The notes: generated from the sequence alone by a model not told the origin. A stretch of DNA of 64,000 bases from Gallaecimonas sp. GXIMD4217 (GCF_038087665.1 NZ_CP149925.1:1648870-1712869); one strand, 5' to 3'; counted from the stretch's first letter, positions 1 to 8,653 are shown. Translations and numbers: made by a program.

Positions 1-65
1 GGTACCACGCTGTGGTCCCGGGGGTGGCGCGTGCGCTAGCGAAACATCAGTTTCCAACAGCCAAA

Positions 66-97
66 GGCCCGCTCCCCCAAAGGAGCGGGCCTTTTTT
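66..97 (+). terminator. thr operon attenuator-like terminator
   Basis: A perfect 10-bp stem (GGCCCGCTCC, 66-75, with 82-91) and a 6-base loop are followed by six T residues (92-97), only 14 bases before thrA. This is where a threonine attenuator sits in enterobacteria. A frame open from base 1 and closed by TAG at 37-39 holds two adjacent Thr codons (4-9) and could be the end of a thrL leader, but its start lies outside the window. It could instead be the plain terminator of an upstream gene. Confidence 0.7.
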
Positions 98-111
98 ATG
101 GAGTAAATGCG

Positions 112-2538
112 ATGAAAGTGATGAAGTTTGGCGGCTCTTCCCTGGCCGACGCGTCCCGCTTCTGCCAGGTGGCCGAGCTGGTCGGTACCGCCCTGGCCAC
201 CGGCCCGGTGGCCCTGGTGCTGTCGGCGCCGGCCGGCACCACGGACGCCCTCTTTGCCCTGGTCGAGGGCAGGCTTGAAGCCACCGAACTGACGAGCCGC
301 TTTCATCGCTGGACGGCCGACCTTGCCGAGGCAGAGCCGGGCCTCGACGCCGAGGCGCTGCACCGCCAGGTACAGCCGTTGGTGGCCAGCCTGGAGCGCC
401 TCCACGAGGGTTGCCGGCTGCTGGGGCAGCGCCCCGAGTCGGTGGTGGCCGAGCTGGTCAGTCTGGGCGAGCGGCTGTCCATCGCCCTGATGGAAGCCCT
501 GCTCAAGGCCCGTGGCCACCAGCCGCTGCTGCTGGATCCCCGCCAACTGCTGCCCGCCAGGGGCCCTGTGCTGGACGGCCAGGTGGACACGGAGCTGGCC
601 GCGGCCCGTGTGGCCGGGCTGCCCAGGGACGGTCTGCTGCTGATGCCCGGTTACCTGGCCGGCGATGCCGAAGGCGGCGCCATGCTGCTGGGGCGCAACG
701 GCTCCGATTATTCGGCGGCGCTGCTGGCCGCCGCCCTGCCCGCCCGGGAGCTGGAGATCTGGACCGACGTGGACGGCGTCTACCAGGCCGATCCCAGGCG
801 GGTGCCGGGCGCCCGGCGACTGCACAGCCTTTCCTATGCCGAAGCCCTGGAGCTGTGCTATTTCGGCGCCAAGGTGCTGCACCCCAAGACCCTGGGCCCG
901 GTAAGCAGAAAAGGCATCCCGGTGCGCATCAAGCAGACCGACAGGCCCGCCGAGCCCGGCACCCTGATCGGTGACGCCGGCCAGGAGCCCAGCGCCGTCA
1001 AGGCCCTGTCCGATCTCGAGTCCATGGTGATGATCAGCGTCAGCGGCCCCGGCATGCAGGGCATGGTGGGCATGGCTGGCCGCATCTTCACCGCCGTGCA
1101 GCGGGCCGGGGTGTCCATCGTGCTGATCACCCAATCCTCCAGCGAGTACAGCATCTCCTTCTGCGTCCATGCCGCGGACGGCGCCGCCTGCCGCCAGGCC
1201 CTGGTCCAGGAATTCAACCTGGAGCTGGCCCAGGGACTGCTGGATCCCATAGAGCTGCTGGAGCAGCTGGCCATCATCACCCTGGTCGGCGACGGCATGC
1301 GCCATTCCATCGGCGTGGCCGGCCGTTTCTTCTCGGCCCTGGCCCGCACCGGCATCAACGTGGTGGCCATAGCCCAGGGCTCGTCGGAGCGCTCCATCTC
1401 CGCCGTGGTGCCCGGCGCCAAGGTCAACGAAGGACTGCGCGCCAGCCATCAGGCCTTCTTCGACAGCCAGCAGCGCATCGACCTGGTGTTGCTGGGCGTG
1501 GGGGGCGTCGGCAGTGCCCTGCTGGCGCAGATCCGGCGCCAGCAGGCCGCCCTGGCCGAGCGGCAGATCCGCCTCAATGTGCTGGCCCTTGGCAACAGCA
1601 GGCAGATGCTGCTGGCCCCCCAGGGGGTGGATCTCGACCATTGGCAGGCGCAGCTGGCCGGCAGCAGCCAGGGCTTTGATCTCGATGCCCTCAAGGCCCT
1701 GGTGCGCGAGCATCACCTGATCAACCCGGTCATCGCCGACTGCACCGCAAGCGAGCAGGTGGCGGCCCGCTATGGCGACTTCCTGGCGGCGGGCTTCCAC
1801 GTGGTCACCCCCAACAAGCGCGCCAATACCGGCGATCTGGCCTACTACCGGCAGCTCAAGTCGCTGTGCATCAGGCACAAGCGCAAGTACCTGTACGAGA
1901 CCACTGTCGGTGCCGGCCTGCCGGTGATCGAAAACCTGCAGAACCTGCTGGCCGCCGGCGACCGGCTGCGCTGCTTCGAAGGCATCCTGTCCGGCTCCCT
2001 GTCCTACATCTGCGGCAAGCTTGAGGACGGCCTGCCCCTGTCCGAGGCGACCCTGATGGCCAAGGAGCTGGGCTACACCGAGCCGGATCCCCGGGAGGAT
2101 CTCAGCGGCCTGGACGTGGCCAGGAAGCTGTTGATCCTGGCCAGGGAGGCAGGCCTCATGCTCAACATGGACGACATCGAGGTGGAGCCGCTGCTGCCGG
2201 CTAATGCCTGCCGGGGCAGCCTGGCCCAGTTCGTGGACGCCCTGCCCCGGTGGGACGCCCATTTCCACGGCCTCATCTGGCAGGCCCAGAGCCAAGGCAA
2301 GGTGCTGCGCTACGTGGGCAGCATCGAGGACGGCCGCTGCAAGGTGGGCCTCAGGGCGGTGGCCAAGGACTCGCCCCTGGCCACGGTCCGCGACGGCGAA
2401 AACGCCCTGGCCTTTCACAGCGACTACTACAGCCCGGTGCCCCTGGTACTGCGCGGCTATGGCGCCGGCAACGAGGTCACCGCCGCCGGCGTCTTCGCCG
2501 ATCTGCTGCGTACCCTCAACTGGCACCGGGAGGGCTGA
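112..2538 (+). CDS. thrA: bifunctional aspartokinase / homoserine dehydrogenase
   Basis: This cytoplasmic enzyme catalyses the first step (aspartate phosphorylation) and the third step (aspartate semialdehyde to homoserine) of threonine synthesis. The 808-residue product is close to E. coli ThrA (820). The kinase signature KFGGSS is at residues 5-10, paired ACT-type regulatory domains occupy about 310-455, and the homoserine dehydrogenase Rossmann motif GVGGVG begins at 462. The catalytic dehydrogenase part follows to the C-terminus, including GLDVARKLLILAREAG. The start has GGAG at 100-103. thrB starts three bases after the stop codon begins, so thrABC is one operon, probably controlled by the terminator just upstream. 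The fusion of the two activities is normal for this family. Confidence 0.97.
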   Translation: MKVMKFGGSSLADASRFCQVAELVGTALATGPVALVLSAPAGTTDALFALVEGRLEATELTSRFHRWTADLAEAEPGLDAEALHRQVQPLVASLERLHEGCRLLGQRPESVVAELVSLGERLSIALMEALLKARGHQPLLLDPRQLLPARGPVLDGQVDTELAAARVAGLPRDGLLLMPGYLAGDAEGGAMLLGRNGSDYSAALLAAALPARELEIWTDVDGVYQADPRRVPGARRLHSLSYAEALELCYFGAKVLHPKTLGPVSRKGIPVRIKQTDRPAEPGTLIGDAGQEPSAVKALSDLESMVMISVSGPGMQGMVGMAGRIFTAVQRAGVSIVLITQSSSEYSISFCVHAADGAACRQALVQEFNLELAQGLLDPIELLEQLAIITLVGDGMRHSIGVAGRFFSALARTGINVVAIAQGSSERSISAVVPGAKVNEGLRASHQAFFDSQQRIDLVLLGVGGVGSALLAQIRRQQAALAERQIRLNVLALGNSRQMLLAPQGVDLDHWQAQLAGSSQGFDLDALKALVREHHLINPVIADCTASEQVAARYGDFLAAGFHVVTPNKRANTGDLAYYRQLKSLCIRHKRKYLYETTVGAGLPVIENLQNLLAAGDRLRCFEGILSGSLSYICGKLEDGLPLSEATLMAKELGYTEPDPREDLSGLDVARKLLILAREAGLMLNMDDIEVEPLLPANACRGSLAQFVDALPRWDAHFHGLIWQAQSQGKVLRYVGSIEDGRCKVGLRAVAKDSPLATVRDGENALAFHSDYYSPVPLVLRGYGAGNEVTAAGVFADLLRTLNWHREG

Positions 2539-2540
2539 GC

Positions 2541-3479
2541 ATGTCCGTCTGCATCTATGCCCCCGCCTCCAGCGCCAACCTCAGCGTCGGTTTCGATCTG
2601 CTGGGCCTGGCCCTGAAGCCCCTGGACGGCAGCCTGCTCGGTGATTGGGTCCAGGCCGAGTTCAGCGCCACGCCGAGCCTGGCCTGCTGTGGCCCCTTCG
2701 CCAAGGATCTGCCCGGGGACAATATCGTCGATCGGGCCCGGGAGCGCTTCGGCGCTGCCCTGGCGGCAAGGGGTATGGCGGCCCGGCCGGCGGCCCTTTG
2801 CCTGTACAAGGGGCTGCCGGTCGGCTCGGGCCTCGGCTCCTCCGCCACCAGCGTGGTGGCGGCCCTGGTGGCCCTCAACGAACTCCATGACGGGCCCCTG
2901 GACGATGATGAGCTGCTGGCGCTGATGGGCGAGCTGGAAGCCAGCATCTCAGGGGCGCGCCACTTCGACAACCTGGCCCCGGCCTTCCTTGGCGGCCTCA
3001 GGTTGATCACCGGCGGCCAGCACAGCCGGGCCCTGCCGACTCCCGATGCCGTCTGGCTGATCGCCTACCCGGGTGTCCGCCTCGACACCAGGGAGGCCCG
3101 CGCCTGCCTTCCCGAGGCGCTGTCGCTGGAAGACAGCCTGGCGGTGGCCCGGCGGCTGGCCGCCTTCGTCGATGCCTGCCACAATCGGGATCCGGCCTGC
3201 TTCGCACAGATGGTGGACATCATTGCCGAACCCAGGCGCCAGGCGCTGATCCCGGGCTGTCGCCCCGCCTGGCAGGCCATGGCCGATTGTGGCGCCCTGG
3301 CCACCGGTATCTCCGGGTCCGGCCCCAGCCTCTACGGCTGCTTTGCCGACCAGGCTTCAGCGGCATTGGCCAAGGCCAGGCTGGAGCAGCAATTCCTGGT
3401 GGGCAAGGACGGCTTTGTGGTGCTGTGCACAGTGGATCAACAAGGCGCACGCGCCCTGGGGGAACAAGCATGCAACTAA
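2541..3479 (+). CDS. thrB: homoserine kinase
   Basis: ThrB phosphorylates homoserine to O-phosphohomoserine with ATP, the fourth step of threonine synthesis. The 312-residue product belongs to the GHMP kinase family; the glycine-rich ATP loop GLPVGSGLGSS is at residues 91-101, and a second conserved GISGSGPSLYG motif lies near the C-terminus. The ATG at 2541 is two bases after the thrA stop, and the 3' end overlaps thrC by 10 bases, indicating translational coupling in thrABC. The frame stays open upstream inside thrA, but the start at MSVCIYAPASSANLSVGFD matches the usual N-terminus of the family. Confidence 0.96.
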   Translation: MSVCIYAPASSANLSVGFDLLGLALKPLDGSLLGDWVQAEFSATPSLACCGPFAKDLPGDNIVDRARERFGAALAARGMAARPAALCLYKGLPVGSGLGSSATSVVAALVALNELHDGPLDDDELLALMGELEASISGARHFDNLAPAFLGGLRLITGGQHSRALPTPDAVWLIAYPGVRLDTREARACLPEALSLEDSLAVARRLAAFVDACHNRDPACFAQMVDIIAEPRRQALIPGCRPAWQAMADCGALATGISGSGPSLYGCFADQASAALAKARLEQQFLVGKDGFVVLCTVDQQGARALGEQACN

Positions 3480-4741
3480 TAAACCTGAAACACCCGGATG
3501 AACAACAGCTCTTTGCCGGCGCCTGCCTGCAGGGGTTGGGCCGGGGCCAGGGCCTGTTCTTCCCCGCCGCCTGGCCGGCCGTCAACATGGCGGCGCTGCT
3601 GAGTCTGCCCAGGGCCGAACGCCATGGGCTGCTGCTACAAAGCCTGCTTGGTGATGAGTTCGACGCCGGCCAGCGGGCGCAGCTGCTGGCCGGCACCTTC
3701 GACTTCCCGGCCCCGCTGGTGGAGGTGGAGCCCCACTGCTATGCCTTGGAGCTCTTTCACGGCCCCACCCTGGCCTTCAAGGACTTCGGCGCCCGCTTCC
3801 TGGCCCGCTGCCTGTCGCTGCTGGCCAGAGAGCCGGTCACCATACTCACCGCCACCTCGGGCGACACCGGCGCCGCCGTCGCCCACGCCTTCCACGGCCT
3901 GGCCAATGTCCAGGTGGTGGTGCTCTACCCCAGGGGCCGGATCAGTGCCCTCCAGGAGCGGCTGTTCTGTACCCTGGGCGGCAATGTCCACACCCTGGCC
4001 GTGGACGGCAGCTTCGATGACTGCCAGGCCCTGGTCAAAAAGGCCTTCGACGATGCCGCCCTGGTCGGGGCCATGGGCCTCAACTCCGCCAATTCCATCA
4101 ATATCGCCCGGCTGCTGGCCCAGGTGTTCTACTATGTGGACGCCGTGGCCCAGCTGCCACCTAAGCGGCGCGAGTCGCTGCTGATCTCGGTGCCCTGCGG
4201 CAACTTCGGCAACCTCACCGCCGGCCTGATCGCCAAGGCCCTGGGCCTGCCCGTGGACAACTTCGTGGTGGCCACCAACGCCAACGACACAGTGCCCCGC
4301 TACCTGGCAAGCGGCCAATGGCAACCGGCCGCCACTGTGCCGACCCTGGCCAACGCCATGGACGTGAGCCGGCCCAACAACTGGCCCAGGGTCGAGGCGC
4401 TGCTGCGGCAGCAGGGCTGGTCCCTTGCCGAACTTAAGCACGGTCACCTGGATGACGCCGCCATCCTCGATGCCGTGCATCACCTGGACGGACTTGGCTA
4501 TCAGGCCGAGCCCCATGGCGCCATCGCCTACGAGCTGCTGCGCCGGCATCGGCGACCTGGCCAGACCGGCATTTTCCTGGCCACGGCCCACCCGGCCAAG
4601 TTTGCCGACGTGCTCGAGGAAAGGGTCGGCCTGAAGGTGCCCCTGCCGGACGTGTTGAGCCAAGCCCTGGACAGGCCGCTGCTGTCACGGCCGCTGGCCA
4701 ACGACTTCGGCGCCCTGCGCAGCTACCTGAAGGGGTTGTAA
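3470..4741 (+). CDS. thrC: threonine synthase
   Basis: ThrC converts O-phosphohomoserine to threonine, the last step of the pathway, using pyridoxal phosphate. The 423-residue protein matches the E. coli length (428). The PLP lysine is expected at Lys104 in HGPTLAFKDFG, and the TSGDTGAAVAHAF segment that binds the cofactor phosphate is present. The start at 3470 (MQLINLKHPDEQQLF) lies inside the end of thrB, giving a 10-base overlap. A palindromic terminator follows directly. Confidence 0.96.
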   Translation: MQLINLKHPDEQQLFAGACLQGLGRGQGLFFPAAWPAVNMAALLSLPRAERHGLLLQSLLGDEFDAGQRAQLLAGTFDFPAPLVEVEPHCYALELFHGPTLAFKDFGARFLARCLSLLAREPVTILTATSGDTGAAVAHAFHGLANVQVVVLYPRGRISALQERLFCTLGGNVHTLAVDGSFDDCQALVKKAFDDAALVGAMGLNSANSINIARLLAQVFYYVDAVAQLPPKRRESLLISVPCGNFGNLTAGLIAKALGLPVDNFVVATNANDTVPRYLASGQWQPAATVPTLANAMDVSRPNNWPRVEALLRQQGWSLAELKHGHLDDAAILDAVHHLDGLGYQAEPHGAIAYELLRRHRRPGQTGIFLATAHPAKFADVLEERVGLKVPLPDVLSQALDRPLLSRPLANDFGALRSYLKGL

Positions 4742-4742
4742 C

Positions 4743-4767
4743 AAAAAGGCCGGCGAATGCCGGCCTT
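4743..4767. terminator. bidirectional terminator between thrC and the PLD gene
   Basis: A 7-bp GGCCGGC/GCCGGCC stem (4748-4754 and 4759-4765) has a GAAT loop. On the minus strand it is followed by five T residues, serving the PLD-like gene. On the plus strand the T-tract is weak (TTGT), so termination of thrABC here may be incomplete. Confidence 0.7.
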
Positions 4768-4773
4768 GTCTGG

Positions 4774-6201
4774 TCAGGGCTGGTAGTCCCTGAGCTTGGT
4801 CAGGGCGCTGCTGCCCACGTAGCCGATGGCGGCCAGGGCGTCCATGTCGGCAATGGGCCGGGCGGCGACGATGTTGCCGGCGGCGCGGCTGTCCAGGGCC
4901 ACGGCGTCGTCCAGGGTGGCCTGGCTGGCGGTGTTGGCCAGCTCCAGGGTGGCCTGGACCTGGGCACCGGTGAAGGTCACCCCTTCCCAGGTACCGCCTG
5001 CGGGCAGCGGCGCACCCGCGCAATCGCTTTCGCCCTTGGCCTCGCAGAACATCCGCTCGAAGGCGCCGTGGAACTGGGCGGCCACGTTGGCGTCATGGAT
5101 GGCGATGAGGTTCTCGTCGTTGCCGAAGGCGGCCGCACCCGAGGCGTTGTGGGAGCCGGTCACCACCATGTTGTCGATGACAAAGAACTTGTGGTGCAGC
5201 TTGTCACCGCCAGGCACCTTGGCCGCGTAGACCTCCACCGGAGTTGGCCAGGGGTTGTTGCCATGACCGGTGTAGGCGTCCACCTCGTATTCGCCGTTGT
5301 CGTTGAGCTTGGCGATACCGGCCATGTCCTGGAACTCGCTGAAGTAGCGGTAGAAGAAGCTGCTGTCGCCGACACCGCGGATCTCGGCGCCCCTGCCCTG
5401 GGCCACCTGCATGGCATCGGCCAGCACCTGGGCGCTGAAGGCGAACTGGGCCACCTCGATGCGCTGCTCGGCGCCCTTGAGCCAGGCTTCCAGATTGGCC
5501 AGGGTGGAGCCGGCGTACAGGGTCGGTGACTGGGGCGTGAACTGCACCTCCACCTTGATGTTGTCATTGTCGGTGTAGGTCACCGTCAGCTGGTGGTCCT
5601 GCTTGCCGAGGCCGAACAGGGAGTCCTTGGCGCCGCCCTGGCCGTCACCCCACATCTGGTTGAACTGGTAGGCGTATTCGCCGGCCAGTTGCTGGGACTG
5701 GATCACCAGCATGTGGTTAAGGTTGCCTGCGGAGATCAGCTGGCCCTGGGCGTCCAGATCGCCGTGGATACCGCTCTGGGTGAAGTTGGTGGAGCCGGTC
5801 AGCACCTTCCTGCCGTCGACGACGATGAACTTGTTGTGCTGGATCTTGGAGCCGGCGGAGCCGTTCTCGGTATCATCGATCCAGGGGATGCCGGCGCCCT
5901 CCAGGATGGCCAGGGCCTGCTGGTTCTCGGCACCGATGTTGTCCTCGTCGGTGATGACCCGCACCGTGACACCCCGTTGCCTGGCCGCCTTGAGGGCGTT
6001 GGCGATGCCGGGCAGATCCAGGTCGTAGATGGCCACGTCCAGGCTACTGCTGGCCGCGTCTATGACGTCTATGACCACCTGTTCCAGGTTGGTCTCGACG
6101 GCAGGCGGGTTCACGGGGTGATTGAAGTAGACGTCGATATCGCCGGCCTGGGCAGTGGCAGCCAGGCCCAGGCACAACGCCAGGGGGGACAGTCTTAGCA
6201 T
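4774..6201 (-). CDS. secreted phospholipase D-like protein with C-terminal helix-hairpin-helix-like segment
   Basis: The 475-residue product has two PLD catalytic motifs, HNKFIVVD from His122 and HHKFFVID from His336, as in PLD-family phosphodiesterases and Nuc-type endonucleases. The N-terminus (MLRLSPLALCLGLAATAQA) is a clear signal peptide, so the protein should be exported. The last 60 or so residues (AVALDSRAAGNIVAARPI onward, with YVGSSALTKL) resemble a helix-hairpin-helix DNA-binding motif, which favours a secreted nuclease over a phospholipase. The start at 6201 was chosen because it begins the signal peptide and follows AAGAGA. The frame stays open 37 codons further upstream without such support. 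The gene is monocistronic, convergent with thrC. The substrate is unproven. Confidence 0.8.
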   Translation of the reverse strand: MLRLSPLALCLGLAATAQAGDIDVYFNHPVNPPAVETNLEQVVIDVIDAASSSLDVAIYDLDLPGIANALKAARQRGVTVRVITDEDNIGAENQQALAILEGAGIPWIDDTENGSAGSKIQHNKFIVVDGRKVLTGSTNFTQSGIHGDLDAQGQLISAGNLNHMLVIQSQQLAGEYAYQFNQMWGDGQGGAKDSLFGLGKQDHQLTVTYTDNDNIKVEVQFTPQSPTLYAGSTLANLEAWLKGAEQRIEVAQFAFSAQVLADAMQVAQGRGAEIRGVGDSSFFYRYFSEFQDMAGIAKLNDNGEYEVDAYTGHGNNPWPTPVEVYAAKVPGGDKLHHKFFVIDNMVVTGSHNASGAAAFGNDENLIAIHDANVAAQFHGAFERMFCEAKGESDCAGAPLPAGGTWEGVTFTGAQVQATLELANTASQATLDDAVALDSRAAGNIVAARPIADMDALAAIGYVGSSALTKLRDYQP

Positions 6202-6508
6202 GATGTTATCTCTTGTCGTTATAGTGTGCGGCATCCTGCCATAGGGGTCCCTTCCCTGGGCGGCGCTATTGTCACGGCAAGTTGTTGCATAATCAAAGAT
6301 TTTTTGTGACAACTCCTGGTGGTTGGAAAACGGAAAGGGGCGGCCCTGTAACCAATGGCAGCAACTTTTTCCAATGCTGAATGGTCAATAAACCACCATT
6401 TGATAGCGCTTCACTGTGCGGGGGGGATCCGTAGACTGGCTCCTGCAAGCAACATTTCTCGATTCCCTCGAGACCCCTTACAGGCCGCTATCCAGCGGCC
6501 TTTTTTTT
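6202..6508. other. gap between the PLD gene and the ISL3 element
   Basis: No protein gene is supported here. The right part ends in a strong plus-strand terminator (6482-6508), yet no plus-strand gene precedes it. The left part should hold the PLD gene promoter. An unannotated small RNA or the remnant of a gene ending at the terminator is possible, but no convincing plus-strand promoter was seen. Confidence 0.4.
6482..6508 (+). terminator. orphan intrinsic terminator, target of the ISL3 insertion
   Basis: The stem AGGCCGCT (6482-6489) pairs with AGCGGCCT (6494-6501) around an ATCC loop and runs into eight T residues (6501-6508). The insertion sequence begins immediately after the T-tract, and another run of eight T residues follows its far end. 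The terminator belongs to no recognised gene. Confidence 0.75.
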
Positions 6509-7801
6509 GGTTCATCGCGGATCTCCGGGGAAGGCGGCTTTTATCTTCAGGAAGAAGTACTCCAGATCCCGATAGCCATAAGCCATCCGCTTCATCAGTT
6601 TGATTTTGTTGTTCATCCCCTCCAGCCGGCAGGTATGGAGGGGATAGCTGGCGGAAGCGACTATCCCTGGCAAGTAGGGTTTTAGCTTACGGGCGAACTG
6701 CAACAGCGGCGCGATGCCACTTTCCTCCACCTGCTGCCACCAGAGCCGCCATTGGCGATGGGCCGTTTGCTCATCGCGGCAGTACCACAGCGCCTTCAAC
6801 TGCTCCTTGAGCACGTAGACCACCATCAGATCACGGTTGGCGGCCAGCAAGGCTTCGAGGCGGCCACGTTCCTTGTCATTGAGATTGCCCTCGTTTTTGA
6901 GCAACACCCAGCGGCTACGCTTGATATGACGGCGGGCCTGCTGCTCGGTGCCCTGGGCCTTGGCACAGTCGAGCCGCACCCGGTCAATCACCTCCCGGCC
7001 ATACTTGGCCACCACATGGAACAGGTCGTAGACCACCCTGGCGTTGGGGCAATGCGCCTGCACCTCCAGATCGAAGGCGGTGTTCATGTCCATCGCCACG
7101 GCCTCGATCTGCTGACAGCGTTCGCCTAGCCGCTCGAAGAAGGGCCGGATGCTGCGGCGACTGCGTCCCTCGCCTATCCACAACACCTGGTGGGTATCCG
7201 CATCGGCGATGACGGTGGCGTAGCGGTGGCCCTTGAACAGGGCGAACTCATCCATGACCAGTCGTCGCAACCGGGACCAGTCGGGCTCGGTGACCTGCCG
7301 CTGCAGGCGGCGCTTGTCGATGGCCTTCACGGTGTGCCAGTGCAGCCCCAGCAGTTCACCGACCTGCTTGACCGGCAGTAACGCCAGTAGGCGTTCGGCG
7401 TAGCGTTCCAGACGGCAGCTCAAACGGGCGAAGGGACGCAGCCAGGAGATGTGTTCGGTCCCTCGGCCGCACTGATGGCAGTTAAGCCGTCGCACCGGCA
7501 CCTTGAGGGTCACGGTATGGTCCATCAGTGCGCGATCGGCGACCGTTCTCCAGGTGGTGTCGTGGACGGCTTGGGCCAGCTTGCCGCAACGACAGCAGGG
7601 CGGGCGATTGGGGCTGAGGTGAATGGTGAGATGTTGGTCGTGTTGCTCTATGTGGTCGGGGCTAAAGCCTTCCCACAGCTCGAACGGAAGGGTAAGCTGC
7701 GACATCGAAAACGGCTGGTTGGTTAGTGTCTTTGTTTGGCGACATCACAATAACCTATCCAGCCGTTTTCACATCTATTCCCCGCTAATGTGCGAAGAAC
7801 C
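6509..7801 (-). mobile_element. complete ISL3-family insertion sequence
   Basis: The 1293-bp element is bounded by imperfect inverted repeats of 24 bases (6509-6532 and 7778-7801) that match at 18 positions; the ends read GGTTCATCGC and, inverted, GGTTCTTCGC. Both sides are flanked by TTTTTTTT (6501-6508 and 7802-7809), consistent with the 8-bp target duplication of the ISL3 family, although a homopolymer hides its exact length. One intact transposase gene fills the element, and its stop codon lies inside the left repeat. The insertion split the T-tract of a terminator upstream of the SRAP gene. Confidence 0.9.
6512..7705 (-). CDS. ISL3-family transposase
   Basis: The 397-residue protein has the order typical of ISL3 transposases: an N-terminal zinc-binding part with paired Cys motifs (PPCCRCGKL and LNCHQCGRGTEH), a helix-turn-helix region around VKQVGELLGLHWHTVKAID, and a DDE nuclease domain starting near MDEFALFKGHRYATVIADAD and running to the C-terminal RLEGMNNKIKLMKR segment. 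No frameshift or internal stop is visible, so the element may still be active. The gene is the only one in the element and reads away from the SRAP gene. Confidence 0.93.
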   Translation of the reverse strand: MSQLTLPFELWEGFSPDHIEQHDQHLTIHLSPNRPPCCRCGKLAQAVHDTTWRTVADRALMDHTVTLKVPVRRLNCHQCGRGTEHISWLRPFARLSCRLERYAERLLALLPVKQVGELLGLHWHTVKAIDKRRLQRQVTEPDWSRLRRLVMDEFALFKGHRYATVIADADTHQVLWIGEGRSRRSIRPFFERLGERCQQIEAVAMDMNTAFDLEVQAHCPNARVVYDLFHVVAKYGREVIDRVRLDCAKAQGTEQQARRHIKRSRWVLLKNEGNLNDKERGRLEALLAANRDLMVVYVLKEQLKALWYCRDEQTAHRQWRLWWQQVEESGIAPLLQFARKLKPYLPGIVASASYPLHTCRLEGMNNKIKLMKRMAYGYRDLEYFFLKIKAAFPGDPR

Positions 7802-7879
7802 TTTTTTTTCTCCTCGGTCCCTGCGCCTCGGGCGGACGGCTATGCTTTTCACTTAAGGGGATCTGGAGGGGTAGTACTC

Positions 7880-8461
7880 ATGTGCGAGCGCGTTGCGGTT
7901 CATGGCGTTTATGATGGCAAGCGCATCATAGGTACCGGCTTTGACAGCCTGGAGCTGGGCAACAACGGCGATCTCAAACCGACCCAACAGCTGCAGTGCT
8001 ATGTGCAGGAAGGCGACAGCGCCAGCACCCTTAGCCTGAAATGGGGCCTGGCGGCCCGCAACTCCAAACGGCTGCTGATCAACGCCAAGGCGGAAACGGT
8101 GGCGGATCTCATCACCTTCAAATTCGCCTTCAACACCCGTCGCTGCCTGGTCCCCATCAACGGCTGGTACGAATGGCGCCAGAAGGGTCACCGTCGCCAG
8201 CGTTACTACTTCTCCAGCCCGGAACAGCACATGCTGGTGGCCGGGATCTGGTGGCAACCCAACGAGCGCTTCCCCGACGGCTCGGTGATCCTGCTGACCC
8301 AGGAGGCGATGCGGCCCTGCCTGGAGCGCATGCCGGTGCTGCTGCGCCCTGAGGTGGCCCAGGCCTACCTCAGCAACACCATCTGCGCCCTGGAATTGAC
8401 GGCCAGCTACCAGGGGCCGGAGATCCTTGGCGAGGCGGTGGACGGCCCCATCCACTTCTGA
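7880..8461 (+). CDS. divergent SRAP-domain (YedK/HMCES-like) protein
   Basis: SRAP proteins crosslink through Cys2 to abasic sites in single-stranded DNA and shield them. This 193-residue product starts MCERVAVHG, so Cys2 is present once the initiator Met is removed. INAKAETV and CLVPINGWYEW supply the expected Asn and Glu. The usual His just before the RMP triplet is missing: the sequence is PCLERMPVLL. The protein is also somewhat shorter than typical members and reads MCER rather than MCGR. The ATG at 7880 has GGAGGGG in front; the frame runs further upstream into the insertion sequence, but Cys2 fixes this start. The gene is monocistronic, between an IS and a tRNA cluster. Activity is uncertain. 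Confidence 0.85.
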   Translation: MCERVAVHGVYDGKRIIGTGFDSLELGNNGDLKPTQQLQCYVQEGDSASTLSLKWGLAARNSKRLLINAKAETVADLITFKFAFNTRRCLVPINGWYEWRQKGHRRQRYYFSSPEQHMLVAGIWWQPNERFPDGSVILLTQEAMRPCLERMPVLLRPEVAQAYLSNTICALELTASYQGPEILGEAVDGPIHF

Positions 8462-8481
8462 TCGGCTGAATTTCTGAAACG

Positions 8482-8506
8482 AAAAAAGGCGCCCAGGGGC
8501 GCCTTT
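8482..8506 (-). terminator. terminator of the tRNA cluster
   Basis: The stem GGCGCC (8488-8493 and 8498-8503) has a four-base loop and is followed on the minus strand by six T residues, just after tRNA-Leu. It may also stop plus-strand transcription from the SRAP gene, with only three T residues there. Confidence 0.8.
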
Positions 8507-8525
8507 GCTAATGCTTTGATTTTAA

Positions 8526-8612
8526 TGGTGCCCGAGGCCGGACTTGAACCGGCACGCCGCGAACGGCGAGGGATTTTAAATCCCTTGTGTCTACCAATTT
8601 CACCACTCGGGC
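8526..8612 (-). tRNA. leuZ: tRNA-Leu (anticodon UAA)
   Basis: The 87-base gene folds with acceptor stem GCCCGAG/CTCGGGC, a long variable arm and an encoded CCA end. The anticodon loop reads TTTAAAA, giving UAA. It is the last gene of the tRNA cluster downstream of pgsA, the same position as leuZ in E. coli. Confidence 0.97.
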
Positions 8613-8653
8613 CCATATGGCAAAAAAGTCGTCCTGCGACGACTTTTCCAACC

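Noticed and set aside
1..39. A thrL leader peptide
   Set aside because: Only the last 12 codons of a possible frame are inside the window and just two are Thr; the start cannot be seen.
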